Positions 33,646 through 42,494 of a stretch of 64,000 nucleotides of DNA are shown here, in pieces. This stretch comes from Thermohalobaculum sp965247385 (GTDB lineage Bacteria; Pseudomonadota; Alphaproteobacteria; Rhodobacterales; Rhodobacteraceae): positions 558,001-622,000 of the forward strand of contig CBDFHG010000002.1 in NCBI GenBank assembly GCA_965247385.1, in the 5' to 3' direction. A program made the translations under genes and the position numbers. The notes beneath the pieces are model-generated. The model was given only the letters and a program-made list of their open reading frames with translations. It had not been told where the DNA came from and did not search any database. Numbering within the stretch: position 1 is the first letter of the stretch; each line of letters begins with the position of its first letter.

Positions 33646-35654
33646 TATTCCAACCCCAGCCTCGCCCGTGCATGGCGGGCACTGGCCGATAGAATGCGGT
33701 CGGCGATGATGGCGATGAACGCAACTGACAATCCGGCGATGATCCCGCGTCCGCTGTCGGCCTTGGTCAGCGCGATGTAAACCTCCTGCCCCAGGTCACG
33801 GGTGCCGACCAGCGCGGTGATGACCAGCATCGACAGCGCCAGCATGATGGTCTGGTTCAAGCCCAGCAGGATCTCTGGCATCGCCAGCGGCAGCTTGATC
33901 CGGCGCAGCAACTGCCAGCGGGTGCAACCGGACACGATCCCGGCCTCGATCATCTGCGGGTCGATATTGCGCACTCCATGCGCCGCATAGCGAACCGCCG
34001 GCGCCAGCGCATAAAGAACGACAGCGATCATCGCCGCGAAATCGCCGACCCGGAACAGCATCACCACCGGGATCAGGTAAACAAAGCTGGGCAGGGTCTG
34101 CAGCGTGTCGATCAGCGCACCCACGATCCGGTTCGCGCGCTCGTTCTCGGCCGAAAGAACCCCCAGCGGAATACCGATCATCGAGGCGATGACGACCGAG
34201 ACACCGCACAGATAGACCGTGGTCATCGCCTTGGCCCACAGGCCGTTCACAGCGACGAAAAGGCTCAACGCAAAGGCAAGCAATGCAAGGTGCCAGCCGC
34301 CGAACCGCCAACCGATGACGGTCATGACGCCGATGCCCCAGATCCAGGGAACGCCGCCGAGGAACCGCTTCACCGGCAGCAGGAAATATGACAGCACCAA
34401 GGTCTTCGCCGCCTCGAATTCGTCGAAGAAGTTCACATTGATGTACTCGACCAGATCGGTCCAGATTTTGCCGGTCGTGACCATCATCGGCTCGGGATAG
34501 TTCTGGATCGCGGGAACGAAGAACCCGACCATGGTGGTCGCGGCAACCACGATGGCAACCGTGGACAGCCACCGGTGCCGCCTGACCCAGCCCGCGGACG
34601 CCGCCGCGTCATGTTCCTCGGTCTGCGCCCGCTCGGCGAAGGCCTGGCTTAGCCGGTCGAGTGCGATGGCCATCACCACGATGGCGACCCCCGCCTCCAG
34701 CCCGGCGCCGATATCCAGACGCCGCAGCGACGCCAACACATCGTAGCCCAGCCCGCCGGCCCCGATCATCGAGGCGATGATGACCATGTTCAGCGTCAGC
34801 ATGATGACCTGGTTGACCCCCACCATCAGCCCGGACGCTGCGGACGGCACCAGAACACGCCACATCAATTGGCGCCTGGAACATCCTGTCATTACACCAA
34901 ATTCCTTGATCTCGCTTGCCACTCCGCGCAACGCCAGTGTCGTCACTCGAACCATCGGAGGCATCGCGTAGATGATGGTGGCGACCAGGGCGGATACCGG
35001 GCCGAAGCCGAACAGGAACAGGATCGGCACCAGATAGGCGAACACCGGAACCGTCTGCATCAGGTCCAGGATCGGGCGCAGCATCCGGTCGAACAGCGGC
35101 CAGCGATAGGCCCCGATACCCAGCAGCAAGCCACCCGTGGCGCCGATCGGAACCGCGATCAGCACCGAGGCCAGCGTCACCATCGCGCTGCCCCACTGCC
35201 CGAAGATGACCAGATAGGCGAAGCAACCTCCCACCAGCGCCGCCAGCCGCCAGTTCCGGGCGTAGTGACCCATGGCGACCACGGCGACGATGATGGCGAT
35301 CCAGCTCAACGACGGGGCGACCTCGACAGCGTTCGAGCCCTGTCCCGTCTCGAATCCCTCGATCAGCGCCGATCGGGCGAAGTCATAGGGAACCTCGATG
35401 ACGGCGGCGATACCACGGGTCATCTCGCGGAAAGTGAACAGGCCGAAATTCGCCTCCTCGACCAACCATTTCATCGCCGTGCTGATCTCCGCCTTCAGCG
35501 GCAGGCGCCAGGCTGCCGGGTATTTGACCAGCCAGCGGGCGTCGATTGCCTTGGCCACATCGCGGCCATAGGTCGAAACAACCCAGGTCGCCGCGAACAG
35601 CCCCGGCCAGAACAACCGCCCGTCCCCGGTCAATATGCCGATCAGGCGCTTCAC
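33645..35654 (-). CDS. proW: Glycine-betaine/proline-type ABC permease, two permease domains in one chain
   Basis: 669 residues, about twice the length of a ProW. Two complete BPD-type permease units are present: one around residues 140-345 (EAA region KEFGVMTGCSRRQLMWRVLV) and one around 445-655 (EAGIVSGCTRWQLLRRIKLP). Each has the TVPVFAYLVP / TLPSFVYLIP turn. The single gene can therefore form both halves of the channel. It overlaps the ATPase gene by 4 bp and the phosphotransferase start by one base. Confidence 0.92.
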   Translation of the reverse strand: MKRLIGILTGDGRLFWPGLFAATWVVSTYGRDVAKAIDARWLVKYPAAWRLPLKAEISTAMKWLVEEANFGLFTFREMTRGIAAVIEVPYDFARSALIEGFETGQGSNAVEVAPSLSWIAIIVAVVAMGHYARNWRLAALVGGCFAYLVIFGQWGSAMVTLASVLIAVPIGATGGLLLGIGAYRWPLFDRMLRPILDLMQTVPVFAYLVPILFLFGFGPVSALVATIIYAMPPMVRVTTLALRGVASEIKEFGVMTGCSRRQLMWRVLVPSAASGLMVGVNQVIMLTLNMVIIASMIGAGGLGYDVLASLRRLDIGAGLEAGVAIVVMAIALDRLSQAFAERAQTEEHDAAASAGWVRRHRWLSTVAIVVAATTMVGFFVPAIQNYPEPMMVTTGKIWTDLVEYINVNFFDEFEAAKTLVLSYFLLPVKRFLGGVPWIWGIGVMTVIGWRFGGWHLALLAFALSLFVAVNGLWAKAMTTVYLCGVSVVIASMIGIPLGVLSAENERANRIVGALIDTLQTLPSFVYLIPVVMLFRVGDFAAMIAVVLYALAPAVRYAAHGVRNIDPQMIEAGIVSGCTRWQLLRRIKLPLAMPEILLGLNQTIMLALSMLVITALVGTRDLGQEVYIALTKADSGRGIIAGLSVAFIAIIADRILSASARHARARLGLE

Positions 35655-36682
35655 GGCAGGATCTGTTTGCCGACGAGCACATCGATCACCGTCTGCCGGC
35701 CGATCGAGCCGACCACGCCCGCCGCCCCGTCGACAACGCCGAAGGGCAGTTCCGACGCAACGACTCGGGCGGCGATGTCTTCGATGCGATCGGTCGCGGC
35801 GACCTCGCCCGCCGTCTGCCCCTCCACCGGCCCAGCCCGCATCAGCGTCCGCGCGCTCAACACCTTCGCGCGCGGGATGTGGCGCGTGAACTCCTCGACA
35901 TAGGCCGATGCCGGTGACAGCACCAACTCCTCCGGCGTCGCCACCTGGATGATCGCGCCGTCCTGCATGATGGCGATCCTGTCGGCCAGGCGGATCGCCT
36001 CGTCGAAGTCATGGGTGATGAAGACGATGGTCTTTTGGAGCAGCGACTGGAGCCGCAGGAACTCGTCCTGCATCTCGCGTCGGATCAGTGGGTCGAGTGC
36101 GGAAAACGGCTCGTCCAGGAACCAGAGGTCGGGGCCGACGGCCAGCGACCGGGCGATGCCGACACGCTGTTGCTGGCCGCCCGAAAGCTCACGCGGGTAA
36201 TAGGCCTCGCGCCCCTTCAGACCGACCAATTCGATAACTTCCCGCGCCCGCGCTTCACGCTGGACCGGGTCGACGCCCTGGATATCCAGCGGGAACGCAA
36301 CGTTCTGCAGAACCGTGAGATGCGGCAACAGGGCGAAGTGCTGGAATACCATGCCCATCTTCCTGCGGCGAATTTCGATCAGGTTTTTCTCCGCCATGCG
36401 CAGAAGGTCCTGCCCTTCCAGCAGCACCTCGCCCGCAGTCGGCTCGATCAGACGGGCCAGACAGCGCACCAGGGTCGACTTGCCGGACCCGGAAAGCCCC
36501 ATGATGACAAAGATCTCGCCATCGTGGATCCGGACGCTCGCATTGCGGACCGCGCCGATCAGACCGGCGGCACGGATTATCTCGGGCGTCGGCTCGCCAG
36601 TGTGTTTCTCCAGAAAGCCGTTGGCCGCCCGGCCGTAGAGCTTCCACACATTCCGGCAATCGAGTTTTACAGGTTTTTCCAT
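35651..36682 (-). CDS. proV: Glycine-betaine/proline-type ABC transporter ATPase
   Basis: 343 residues from ATG 36682. Walker A GLSGSGKST, Q-loop VFQHFALLPH, signature LSGGQQQRVG, Walker B LWFLDEPFSALDP, switch THDFDEAIRLADR. The N-terminal extension (about 40 residues before the P-loop) and the C-terminal ~80 residues match the ProV/OpuAA class, though the usual CBS pair is only weakly recognisable. Start chosen for position after the binding-protein gene. Confidence 0.92.
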   Translation of the reverse strand: MEKPVKLDCRNVWKLYGRAANGFLEKHTGEPTPEIIRAAGLIGAVRNASVRIHDGEIFVIMGLSGSGKSTLVRCLARLIEPTAGEVLLEGQDLLRMAEKNLIEIRRRKMGMVFQHFALLPHLTVLQNVAFPLDIQGVDPVQREARAREVIELVGLKGREAYYPRELSGGQQQRVGIARSLAVGPDLWFLDEPFSALDPLIRREMQDEFLRLQSLLQKTIVFITHDFDEAIRLADRIAIMQDGAIIQVATPEELVLSPASAYVEEFTRHIPRAKVLSARTLMRAGPVEGQTAGEVAATDRIEDIAARVVASELPFGVVDGAAGVVGSIGRQTVIDVLVGKQILP

Positions 36683-36801
36683 GGAACCTCGATGCACATG
36701 AACGAGCCGCCCCGGAGAGGTCACAGAGGTCTCGGCAGGGGTCCAAGCAGGAACGGGGCAGCGATCAGGCCGCCCCGCTCAGGATCGAATGCGCGCCGCC
36801 C

Positions 36802-37776
36802 TTACTGGGCGGTCCAGCTCTGCCAGCGCGCCTCGTTCAAAGCCATCCACTCGGCAACGACCGAGTCCAGCGCGCTGCCTTCCAGGTCGACGGCAGCAAC
36901 CATCTCGCCCATTTCGTCATTCGAGATGTTGAACGCCTTTATGGCCGCGGCGGCACCGGGCCATTTGCCTTCCAGCCCGGCCCAAGCCACTTTCCAGATC
37001 GGCCCGCGGGGCTTGCCGCAGTCATAGGCCAGGTCGGGATTGATGCCGGCCAACGGATCACCGTAGCACTCGGCCGAATAAGCTGGGAACTCGACCCACT
37101 CGCCCTCGAACTTGGCCGGCGCCCAATGCGGCGCATAGACCCACAGCAGCACCGGTGCCTTGCGCTGATAGGCGGACTCCAACTCGGCGAACAGCGCCGC
37201 GTCGGTGCCGGCATGGACCACTTCGAAATCCATCTCCAGCGCCTCGACGCGTTCGTCGTCGAAGCCGCCCCAGGTGACCGGCCCACCGAGATATCGGCCG
37301 TTCGGCGCGGTTTCCGGGGTGGCAAACTCCCCGGCGCAATCGTTCAGCGCCTTCCAGTCGGGCAGGCCCGGGCAAACCTCTTTCATATAACTCGGATACC
37401 ACCATTCCTCGATCGCCTGCATCCCGGTCTCGCCCAGATTGACCACGTTTCCGGTCGCGGTGGCATCGTCCATCGCCTCGCGGCCCGTGGTCTCCCAGAT
37501 CTCCATTGCGACATGCAAGTCGCCGGTCTTCAGTCCGGCGAACTGGGCGATGTAGTCGGCCTGGACGTATTCGACATTGTACCCGGCTTTCGCCAGCACC
37601 TCGCCCATGATGGTCGAGGTCAGAAGTTGACCGGTCCAGTCGTGCAGCGTGATCTTGATCGGATCCTGCGATTCCGCGCCTGCGTTTGCGGCCCCGATAC
37701 CCCCGCCGATACTCCCAGCGGCAATTCCGGCGCATGCAAGCACCGCAGCCGCAATAGTGTGTGAACGTCGTTTCAT
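36802..37776 (-). CDS. proX: Glycine-betaine/proline-type ABC substrate-binding protein
   Basis: 324 residues from ATG 37776, with GGGAGGT upstream. A signal peptide (MKRRSHTIAAAVLACAGIAA, then a Gly/Ala-rich run to about residue 32) directs it to the periplasm. The OpuAC fold is recognised from ITLHDWTGQLLTSTIMGEVL, GDLHVAMEIWE and WYPSYMKEVCPGL. Aromatic residues typical of a quaternary-amine cage (several W and Y) are present. First gene of the operon; a DeoR-type regulator is divergent across 209 bp. Confidence 0.92.
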   Translation of the reverse strand: MKRRSHTIAAAVLACAGIAAGSIGGGIGAANAGAESQDPIKITLHDWTGQLLTSTIMGEVLAKAGYNVEYVQADYIAQFAGLKTGDLHVAMEIWETTGREAMDDATATGNVVNLGETGMQAIEEWWYPSYMKEVCPGLPDWKALNDCAGEFATPETAPNGRYLGGPVTWGGFDDERVEALEMDFEVVHAGTDAALFAELESAYQRKAPVLLWVYAPHWAPAKFEGEWVEFPAYSAECYGDPLAGINPDLAYDCGKPRGPIWKVAWAGLEGKWPGAAAAIKAFNISNDEMGEMVAAVDLEGSALDSVVAEWMALNEARWQSWTAQ

Positions 37777-37985
37777 GATCAGACCTCCCTGTTTTCGGAC
37801 ACCCTTCGCCGCGGCCACGCGGGCCGGTATTGATTCGCGGGGTTATCCGCGAAATTCTCCCCAAAACCTCACGAAACACAACGGTAAAGTGAAAAACCCC
37901 ACAGTCTTGTGGTTTTATGTGGTTATCAATCGGCTTTCGAGGGTAATCTGACCCAGGACAGGCGGGAATTCTGTTGGAGAACATC

Positions 37986-38801
37986 ATGGCCCCGAAGCCA
38001 GCCCAGGCCCGGCGCGCAACGCATCGAGAGCGCGAAATCCTCGAGGCGCTCCGCATGAATGGCGGGTCAAGCAGGATACAGCCGCTGGCGATCCAACTGG
38101 GCGTTTCCGAAGAAACCATTCGCCGCAACGTGAAGAAGCTGGCCGATGAAGGGCTGGTGCAAAAGGTCCATGGCGGGGTGCATTTGCCCGACGCCGACAT
38201 CGAGCCCAGCTTCCAGCAACGCATGGATCAGAACCCGGAGGCCAAGCGCCGGATCGCGGCGCGGGTCGCCACCATCATCAAGAACGGCGACTCGCTGTTT
38301 CTCGATATCGGCTCGACCACCGCCTATATCGCGCGCGCCCTGCGCAACCACCGGGATCTTTTCGTGGTAACCAACTCGGTGGCCGTCGCGCATCTGCTGG
38401 CGGCGCGCAACAACAACCGGGTGTTCATGGCGGGGGGGGAGTTGCGCACCCATGACGGCGGCGCGTTCGGCGCCGAGGCGATGACCTTCGTCCGCCGGTT
38501 TCAGGTGGATTTCGCGATCTGCTCGGCGACCGCAATCAACGCCGAGCGGGGGTTCATGCTGTTCGACCTCGAGGAGGCTGAGTTTTCGCGTGAAATCATG
38601 CTGCGCGCCACGACCCGCATCGTTGCCGCCGACAGCACCAAGTTCGGGCGCAGCGGGCCGATCGTGGCCTGCAACCCATCCATGGTCGACCAACTGGTCA
38701 CCGACGCGACGCCGCCGCGAGACCTCTGCGCCGCGATGGAGGTTTGGTCATTGAAGATCATCGTCGCGGACAAGATTGCGGCCCGGTCCGCAAAGGAATA
38801 A
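37986..38801 (+). CDS. DeoR-family transcriptional regulator
   Basis: 271 residues. An N-terminal helix-turn-helix (REREILEALRMNGGSSRIQP, then VSEETIRRNVKKLADEGL) leads into a DeoR sensor domain with the sugar-phosphate-isomerase-like fold (DSLFLDIGSTTAYIARAL, VVTNSVAVAHLLA, MAGGELRTHDGG). It is divergent from the betaine-type operon and is the natural candidate regulator; the effector is unknown. The gap 37777-37985 must hold both promoters. Confidence 0.9.
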   Translation: MAPKPAQARRATHREREILEALRMNGGSSRIQPLAIQLGVSEETIRRNVKKLADEGLVQKVHGGVHLPDADIEPSFQQRMDQNPEAKRRIAARVATIIKNGDSLFLDIGSTTAYIARALRNHRDLFVVTNSVAVAHLLAARNNNRVFMAGGELRTHDGGAFGAEAMTFVRRFQVDFAICSATAINAERGFMLFDLEEAEFSREIMLRATTRIVAADSTKFGRSGPIVACNPSMVDQLVTDATPPRDLCAAMEVWSLKIIVADKIAARSAKE

Positions 38802-38866
38802 CTTCTGGATATCTCAACCGCAGTCGGGCGGCGCTGCCGAGGCGGCGACGGTATCGAGGAACAGGG

Positions 38867-39172
38867 TCAGCGACTGACCGTCCCCTGGTCGGCGACGAAG
38901 AGGGTGCCGCCCTCCCATTCGGGGTGAACGGCGAGGGCGTCATCGAGGGCAGCGCGGACCCCGGCGATCTCCGCCTTGCCGGCACATAGACAATCCTGAT
39001 GCTCGCCACCATCGCCGATGCAGGCGCCAACCTTCGCCGTCGTCACATCGGCGGCGTCGCTGATGGCGATGGCGAGGGTGATGCCGGCGGCGTCGTTGAC
39101 TTCGATCCCGGCTGCGATTGCGGGGATGGCGAGGAACAGGGCGGCAGCAAGCAGAAGTGCAGGGGATCGCAT
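38867..39172 (-). CDS. Small secreted protein, unknown
   Basis: 101 residues from ATG 39172. A signal peptide (MRSPALLLAAALFLAIPAIA) precedes a short acidic domain with four cysteines in the pattern ACIGDGGEHQDCLCAGK plus an earlier one, suggesting a disulfide-stabilised periplasmic protein. No family recognised. It lies between the DeoR gene and glyS with its own start and no obvious operon partner. Confidence 0.6.
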   Translation of the reverse strand: MRSPALLLAAALFLAIPAIAAGIEVNDAAGITLAIAISDAADVTTAKVGACIGDGGEHQDCLCAGKAEIAGVRAALDDALAVHPEWEGGTLFVADQGTVSR

Positions 39173-39258
39173 AATCGGGGGCTCCCGGTGTGGCTCATGA
39201 GACGAACCGGGCCAATCAAGTCTGGATGCGCCCTCAGCGGGGTCACAATCAGTTGAGA

Positions 39259-41433
39259 TCACCCCTCGATTGCTTCCCAAACCGCCACCTGGCGCATCAC
39301 CGCGCGGATGCGGTTCAAGAGGCACAACCGGTTGCGGCGGACGATCTGGTTCCCGGCGTTCACCGTGACCTCGTCGAAGAAGCTGTCGATGACGGGGCGC
39401 AGCTTGGCCATCTCGGCCATGGCGGCGGCGAAGTCTTCCGCCTTCAGCGCCGCGGCAATGGCCGGCTCGACGGTGCCGAGGGCGCTGAAAAGGGCGCGTT
39501 CCTCGTCCTGATCGGCAAATTTCGCCTCCGGCGTACCGGAGTACTCGACCCCGTCCCTCTTCTCCTCGATCCCGACGATATTAGCGGCCCGGCGGTAGGC
39601 GACAAGCAGATGCGCGCCGTCGTCGGTGCCGAGGAATTCCTGAAGGGCGCGAACGCGGTTGACCAGCAGCACGAGGTCGTCCTGCCCGCCGAGATCGAAA
39701 CAGGCCTGGATCACGTCGTGGCGGATGTTTTGGTCGCGGAGGTAAACTTTCAGGCGATCGGCGAAGAAGGAAAGGAGGTCAATGGCATTGATTGAAGCCT
39801 CCATTCCTTCGAATTTCCGAACTACCTGCGTGACGGCAAATGTGCCCTGCTCGTACAATCCTTTTGGGTCATTTCTAAGAAATTGGCCGATAGATTTTAG
39901 TACGCGGTCTTCATGCTCGTGAAAAACTCCGACAAATGCAAAGCGAAGATCATTTTCTAACAAAAGCCTTATAACCCCCAACGCCGCCCGCCTCAACGCA
40001 AACGGATCCTTGCTCCCCGTCGGTTTTTCATCAATGAACCAAAACCCGGCAAGCATGTCGATCTTGTCGGCCAACGCCACCGCGACCGAGACCGGCTCGG
40101 AGGGCACCGCGTCGGAGGGGCCGAGGGGGCGGTAGTGGGCTTCGCAGGCGTTGGCCACTTCCTCCGGCAGCCCGGCGGCGCTGGTGTAGTAGCCGCCCAT
40201 TACGCCTTGGAGTTCGGGAAACTCGTAAACCATTTCGGAGGCGAGGTCGGCCTTGACGACCTTTGCTGCCTGTTCGGCGAGGTCCGGATCGGCGCCGACC
40301 GCAGGGGCGATCTCGCGGGCCAGGGCGGCGATGCGGGCGATGCGTTCGGCCTGGGTGCCGAGCTTGGCGTGGAAGACCACGTTTTCCAAGGGGGCGGCCA
40401 TATCTTCCAGCGATTTGCGCAAGTCGTTGTCCCAGAAGAACCGGGCGTCGGTCAGCCGCGCCGTCAGCACCCGGGTGTTGCCCGCCAGGATGGTCTCGCC
40501 GTGGTCCGGGGCCTCGATGTTGGCGACCGTGATGAAGCGTTCGATGCGGCTCGAAGATTTTGAGTCAGTCTTGGGGTTGCGCACCGAGAAAAACTTCTGG
40601 TGGGTCTTCATCGAGGTTTGCAGAACCTCCGGCGGCAGATCGAGGAAGTCCTCTCCGATCTCGCCCATCAGGGTGACCGGCCACTCGACCAGCCCCGCGA
40701 CCTCGGCCAGAAGCGCTTTGTCCTCAACCACTTCCAACCCTTGAGCGAAGGCGAGCTGCTTGGCGTCATGCTCGATCCGGGTGGCCCGTTCGCCCGGGTT
40801 GATGATCACCTTGGCGGCTTCCAGCTTGGCGACATAGTCCTGAAAGCCGCGCACTTTGATGCCGCCCGGCGCCATGAACCGATGACCAAAGGTCGTATCG
40901 CCGGAGGCGATTCCGTTTACCTCGAAAGGCACCACCTCCGCGCCAGTTTCATCGCTCAGGATACAGAGGATCGAATGCAGCGGGCGCACCCATCGCAGGC
41001 TGCCGTCGCCCCAGCGCATGGATTTCGACCAGGGGAAGTTGCGTATCATCTCGGTGACCGCTTCGGCGATAACCTCGGCCGCCTCGCGGCCCGGTCTCTC
41101 GATCACGGCGAACCAGACTTGCCCCTTCTTGTCGTCGCGGGCCTCAAGCTGGTCCTTGGCCAACCCGGTCGAGCGCAGGAAACCCGCCAACGCTTTTTCC
41201 GGCGCATCGACGCGCGGCCCCTTGCGCTCCTCGCGCATCGCCGGGGTGGTCTTCGGCAGGCCGGTCACGTGGAGCGTCAGGCGGCGCGGCGTGGCCAGCG
41301 CCCCGGCATCCGCATATGTCAGCCCGACCTCGACCAGCTTCGATGTCACCAGCTTCTTCATATCCTCCGCCGCCCGCGCCTGCATTCGGGCGGGGATTTC
41401 CTCGGAGAAAAGCTCGAGCAGCAGATCGGGCAT
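39259..41433 (-). CDS. glyS: Glycyl-tRNA synthetase beta subunit
   Basis: 724 residues. It begins MPDLLLELFSEEIPARMQ, the invariant GlyS start, and holds the core segments WPVTLMGEIGEDFLDLPPEV and MGGYYTSAAGLPEEVANACE, plus a DALR-like anticodon-binding end. It charges tRNA-Gly together with GlyQ in the alpha2-beta2 enzyme. It is the last gene of glyQ-DUF6446-isochorismatase-glyS. A patch at 39800-39975 is visibly AT-richer than the rest and uses other codons, though the protein stays in frame. Confidence 0.97.
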   Translation of the reverse strand: MPDLLLELFSEEIPARMQARAAEDMKKLVTSKLVEVGLTYADAGALATPRRLTLHVTGLPKTTPAMREERKGPRVDAPEKALAGFLRSTGLAKDQLEARDDKKGQVWFAVIERPGREAAEVIAEAVTEMIRNFPWSKSMRWGDGSLRWVRPLHSILCILSDETGAEVVPFEVNGIASGDTTFGHRFMAPGGIKVRGFQDYVAKLEAAKVIINPGERATRIEHDAKQLAFAQGLEVVEDKALLAEVAGLVEWPVTLMGEIGEDFLDLPPEVLQTSMKTHQKFFSVRNPKTDSKSSSRIERFITVANIEAPDHGETILAGNTRVLTARLTDARFFWDNDLRKSLEDMAAPLENVVFHAKLGTQAERIARIAALAREIAPAVGADPDLAEQAAKVVKADLASEMVYEFPELQGVMGGYYTSAAGLPEEVANACEAHYRPLGPSDAVPSEPVSVAVALADKIDMLAGFWFIDEKPTGSKDPFALRRAALGVIRLLLENDLRFAFVGVFHEHEDRVLKSIGQFLRNDPKGLYEQGTFAVTQVVRKFEGMEASINAIDLLSFFADRLKVYLRDQNIRHDVIQACFDLGGQDDLVLLVNRVRALQEFLGTDDGAHLLVAYRRAANIVGIEEKRDGVEYSGTPEAKFADQDEERALFSALGTVEPAIAAALKAEDFAAAMAEMAKLRPVIDSFFDEVTVNAGNQIVRRNRLCLLNRIRAVMRQVAVWEAIEG

Positions 41434-41440
41434 GGATATC

Positions 41441-42033
41441 TCAGTCCGGAATATCGGCGGCGGGAACGACAGTGGCGAAGCGATCCGCGATGGCCGCCAG
41501 CGCGGCGCGGTGGACAGTGTCGGCGGGCAAAACCCCACCCGTCGGGTCGGGCAGGTCACGGGTCGCCGTGGCATCCACGGCCACCGTTGACGACAGCCCC
41601 CGGTCCAACGCCGAGCGCACGGTCGCGGAGACGCACATATGGGTCATGAAACCCGCCACCACGAGGGGACGCGGGCCGATACCCGCCAGCGCCTCGGCCA
41701 GCGAGGTGTCGGCGAAACTGTTGGGCAGGCCCTTGTCGATGACGGCTTTGCCGTCCAGCGGCGCGAAGGTGGCGTGAATCTGCCCGCGCGCGGCATCCGG
41801 ATCGAAGGCTCCGCCCCGGCGCGACCGCGCTGGCGCACATGAACCACCGGCGCGCCAAGCGCCCGGGCGCGGGCCAGCAGCCCGGCGGCAACCTCGGCTG
41901 CCGCCTCGACGCCGGCCAGCTTCAGCGGGCCGTCGAAATACTCGTTCTGGATATCGATCAGCACCAGCGTCGACTGGCCCAGCCGTGAGGGCACGGGCGT
42001 CGCCCCGGCGAGTTGCAGCAACGTCTTGGCCAT
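41441..42033 (-). pseudogene. Isochorismatase-family cysteine hydrolase, one frameshift
   Basis: From ATG 42033 the frame gives MAKTLLQLAGATPVPSRLGQ and STLVLIDIQNEYFDG (catalytic Asp). Near 41815 the frame breaks in a G-run; the shifted frame then gives FAPLDGKAVIDKGLPNSFAD (catalytic Lys) and VVAGFMTHMCVSATVRSALD (catalytic Cys). All three catalytic residues survive, separated only by a one-base loss. That could be a true pseudogene or a homopolymer error. The gene sits between DUF6446 (11 bp) and glyS (8 bp) in the operon. Confidence 0.8.
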
Positions 42034-42043
42034 GATCGCCCCC

Positions 42044-42490
42044 TTACCCCGAGATTTTCGCACTGATTTGGCGCCACATATAGGTTCGTCCACCTGGGAA
42101 GACAGCAATGATCCGGTCGAAGCCTTCGGGATCGTTCCGCTCCGCGATATAGGCTTTGGCATATTCCCGAACCAGGTTCTCTTTGATGAACTCGGTATTG
42201 AAACACTTGAACCAGCCCGGCGCCACCAGCGGTTCCGGTTCAAGCGAGGGCAGCGCATCGAAGGTTTTCTTCAACACGAAGCAGGCGCGCATCTTCAGGG
42301 GCGAGCTCTCGGATGTGATGCCCTTCCATTCGGTCACCGGATAAACCTGGCCTGCGATCGTCACCGTACTGGCCTGGGTTTCCTCGTAGAAGGCATAGGA
42401 CTGGAACCACCAGAACGCCAATCCGAACAGCAGGACGAAACCGACCAGCCCGGTGACCACATACTTGCCGTTCAGAAACTTGCCTTGCAT
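42044..42490 (-). CDS. DUF6446 family membrane-anchored protein
   Basis: 148 residues from ATG 42490, 4 bp after glyQ. One N-terminal membrane helix (YVVTGLVGFVLLFGLAFWWF) is followed by a soluble domain with two conserved-looking cysteines (MRACFVL and WFKCFNT) and a tail SAKISG. It matches a Rhodobacterales protein family placed in the same spot between glyQ and glyS. Function unknown; the location is probably periplasmic. Confidence 0.8.
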   Translation of the reverse strand: MQGKFLNGKYVVTGLVGFVLLFGLAFWWFQSYAFYEETQASTVTIAGQVYPVTEWKGITSESSPLKMRACFVLKKTFDALPSLEPEPLVAPGWFKCFNTEFIKENLVREYAKAYIAERNDPEGFDRIIAVFPGGRTYMWRQISAKISG

Positions 42491-42494
42491 CGGA

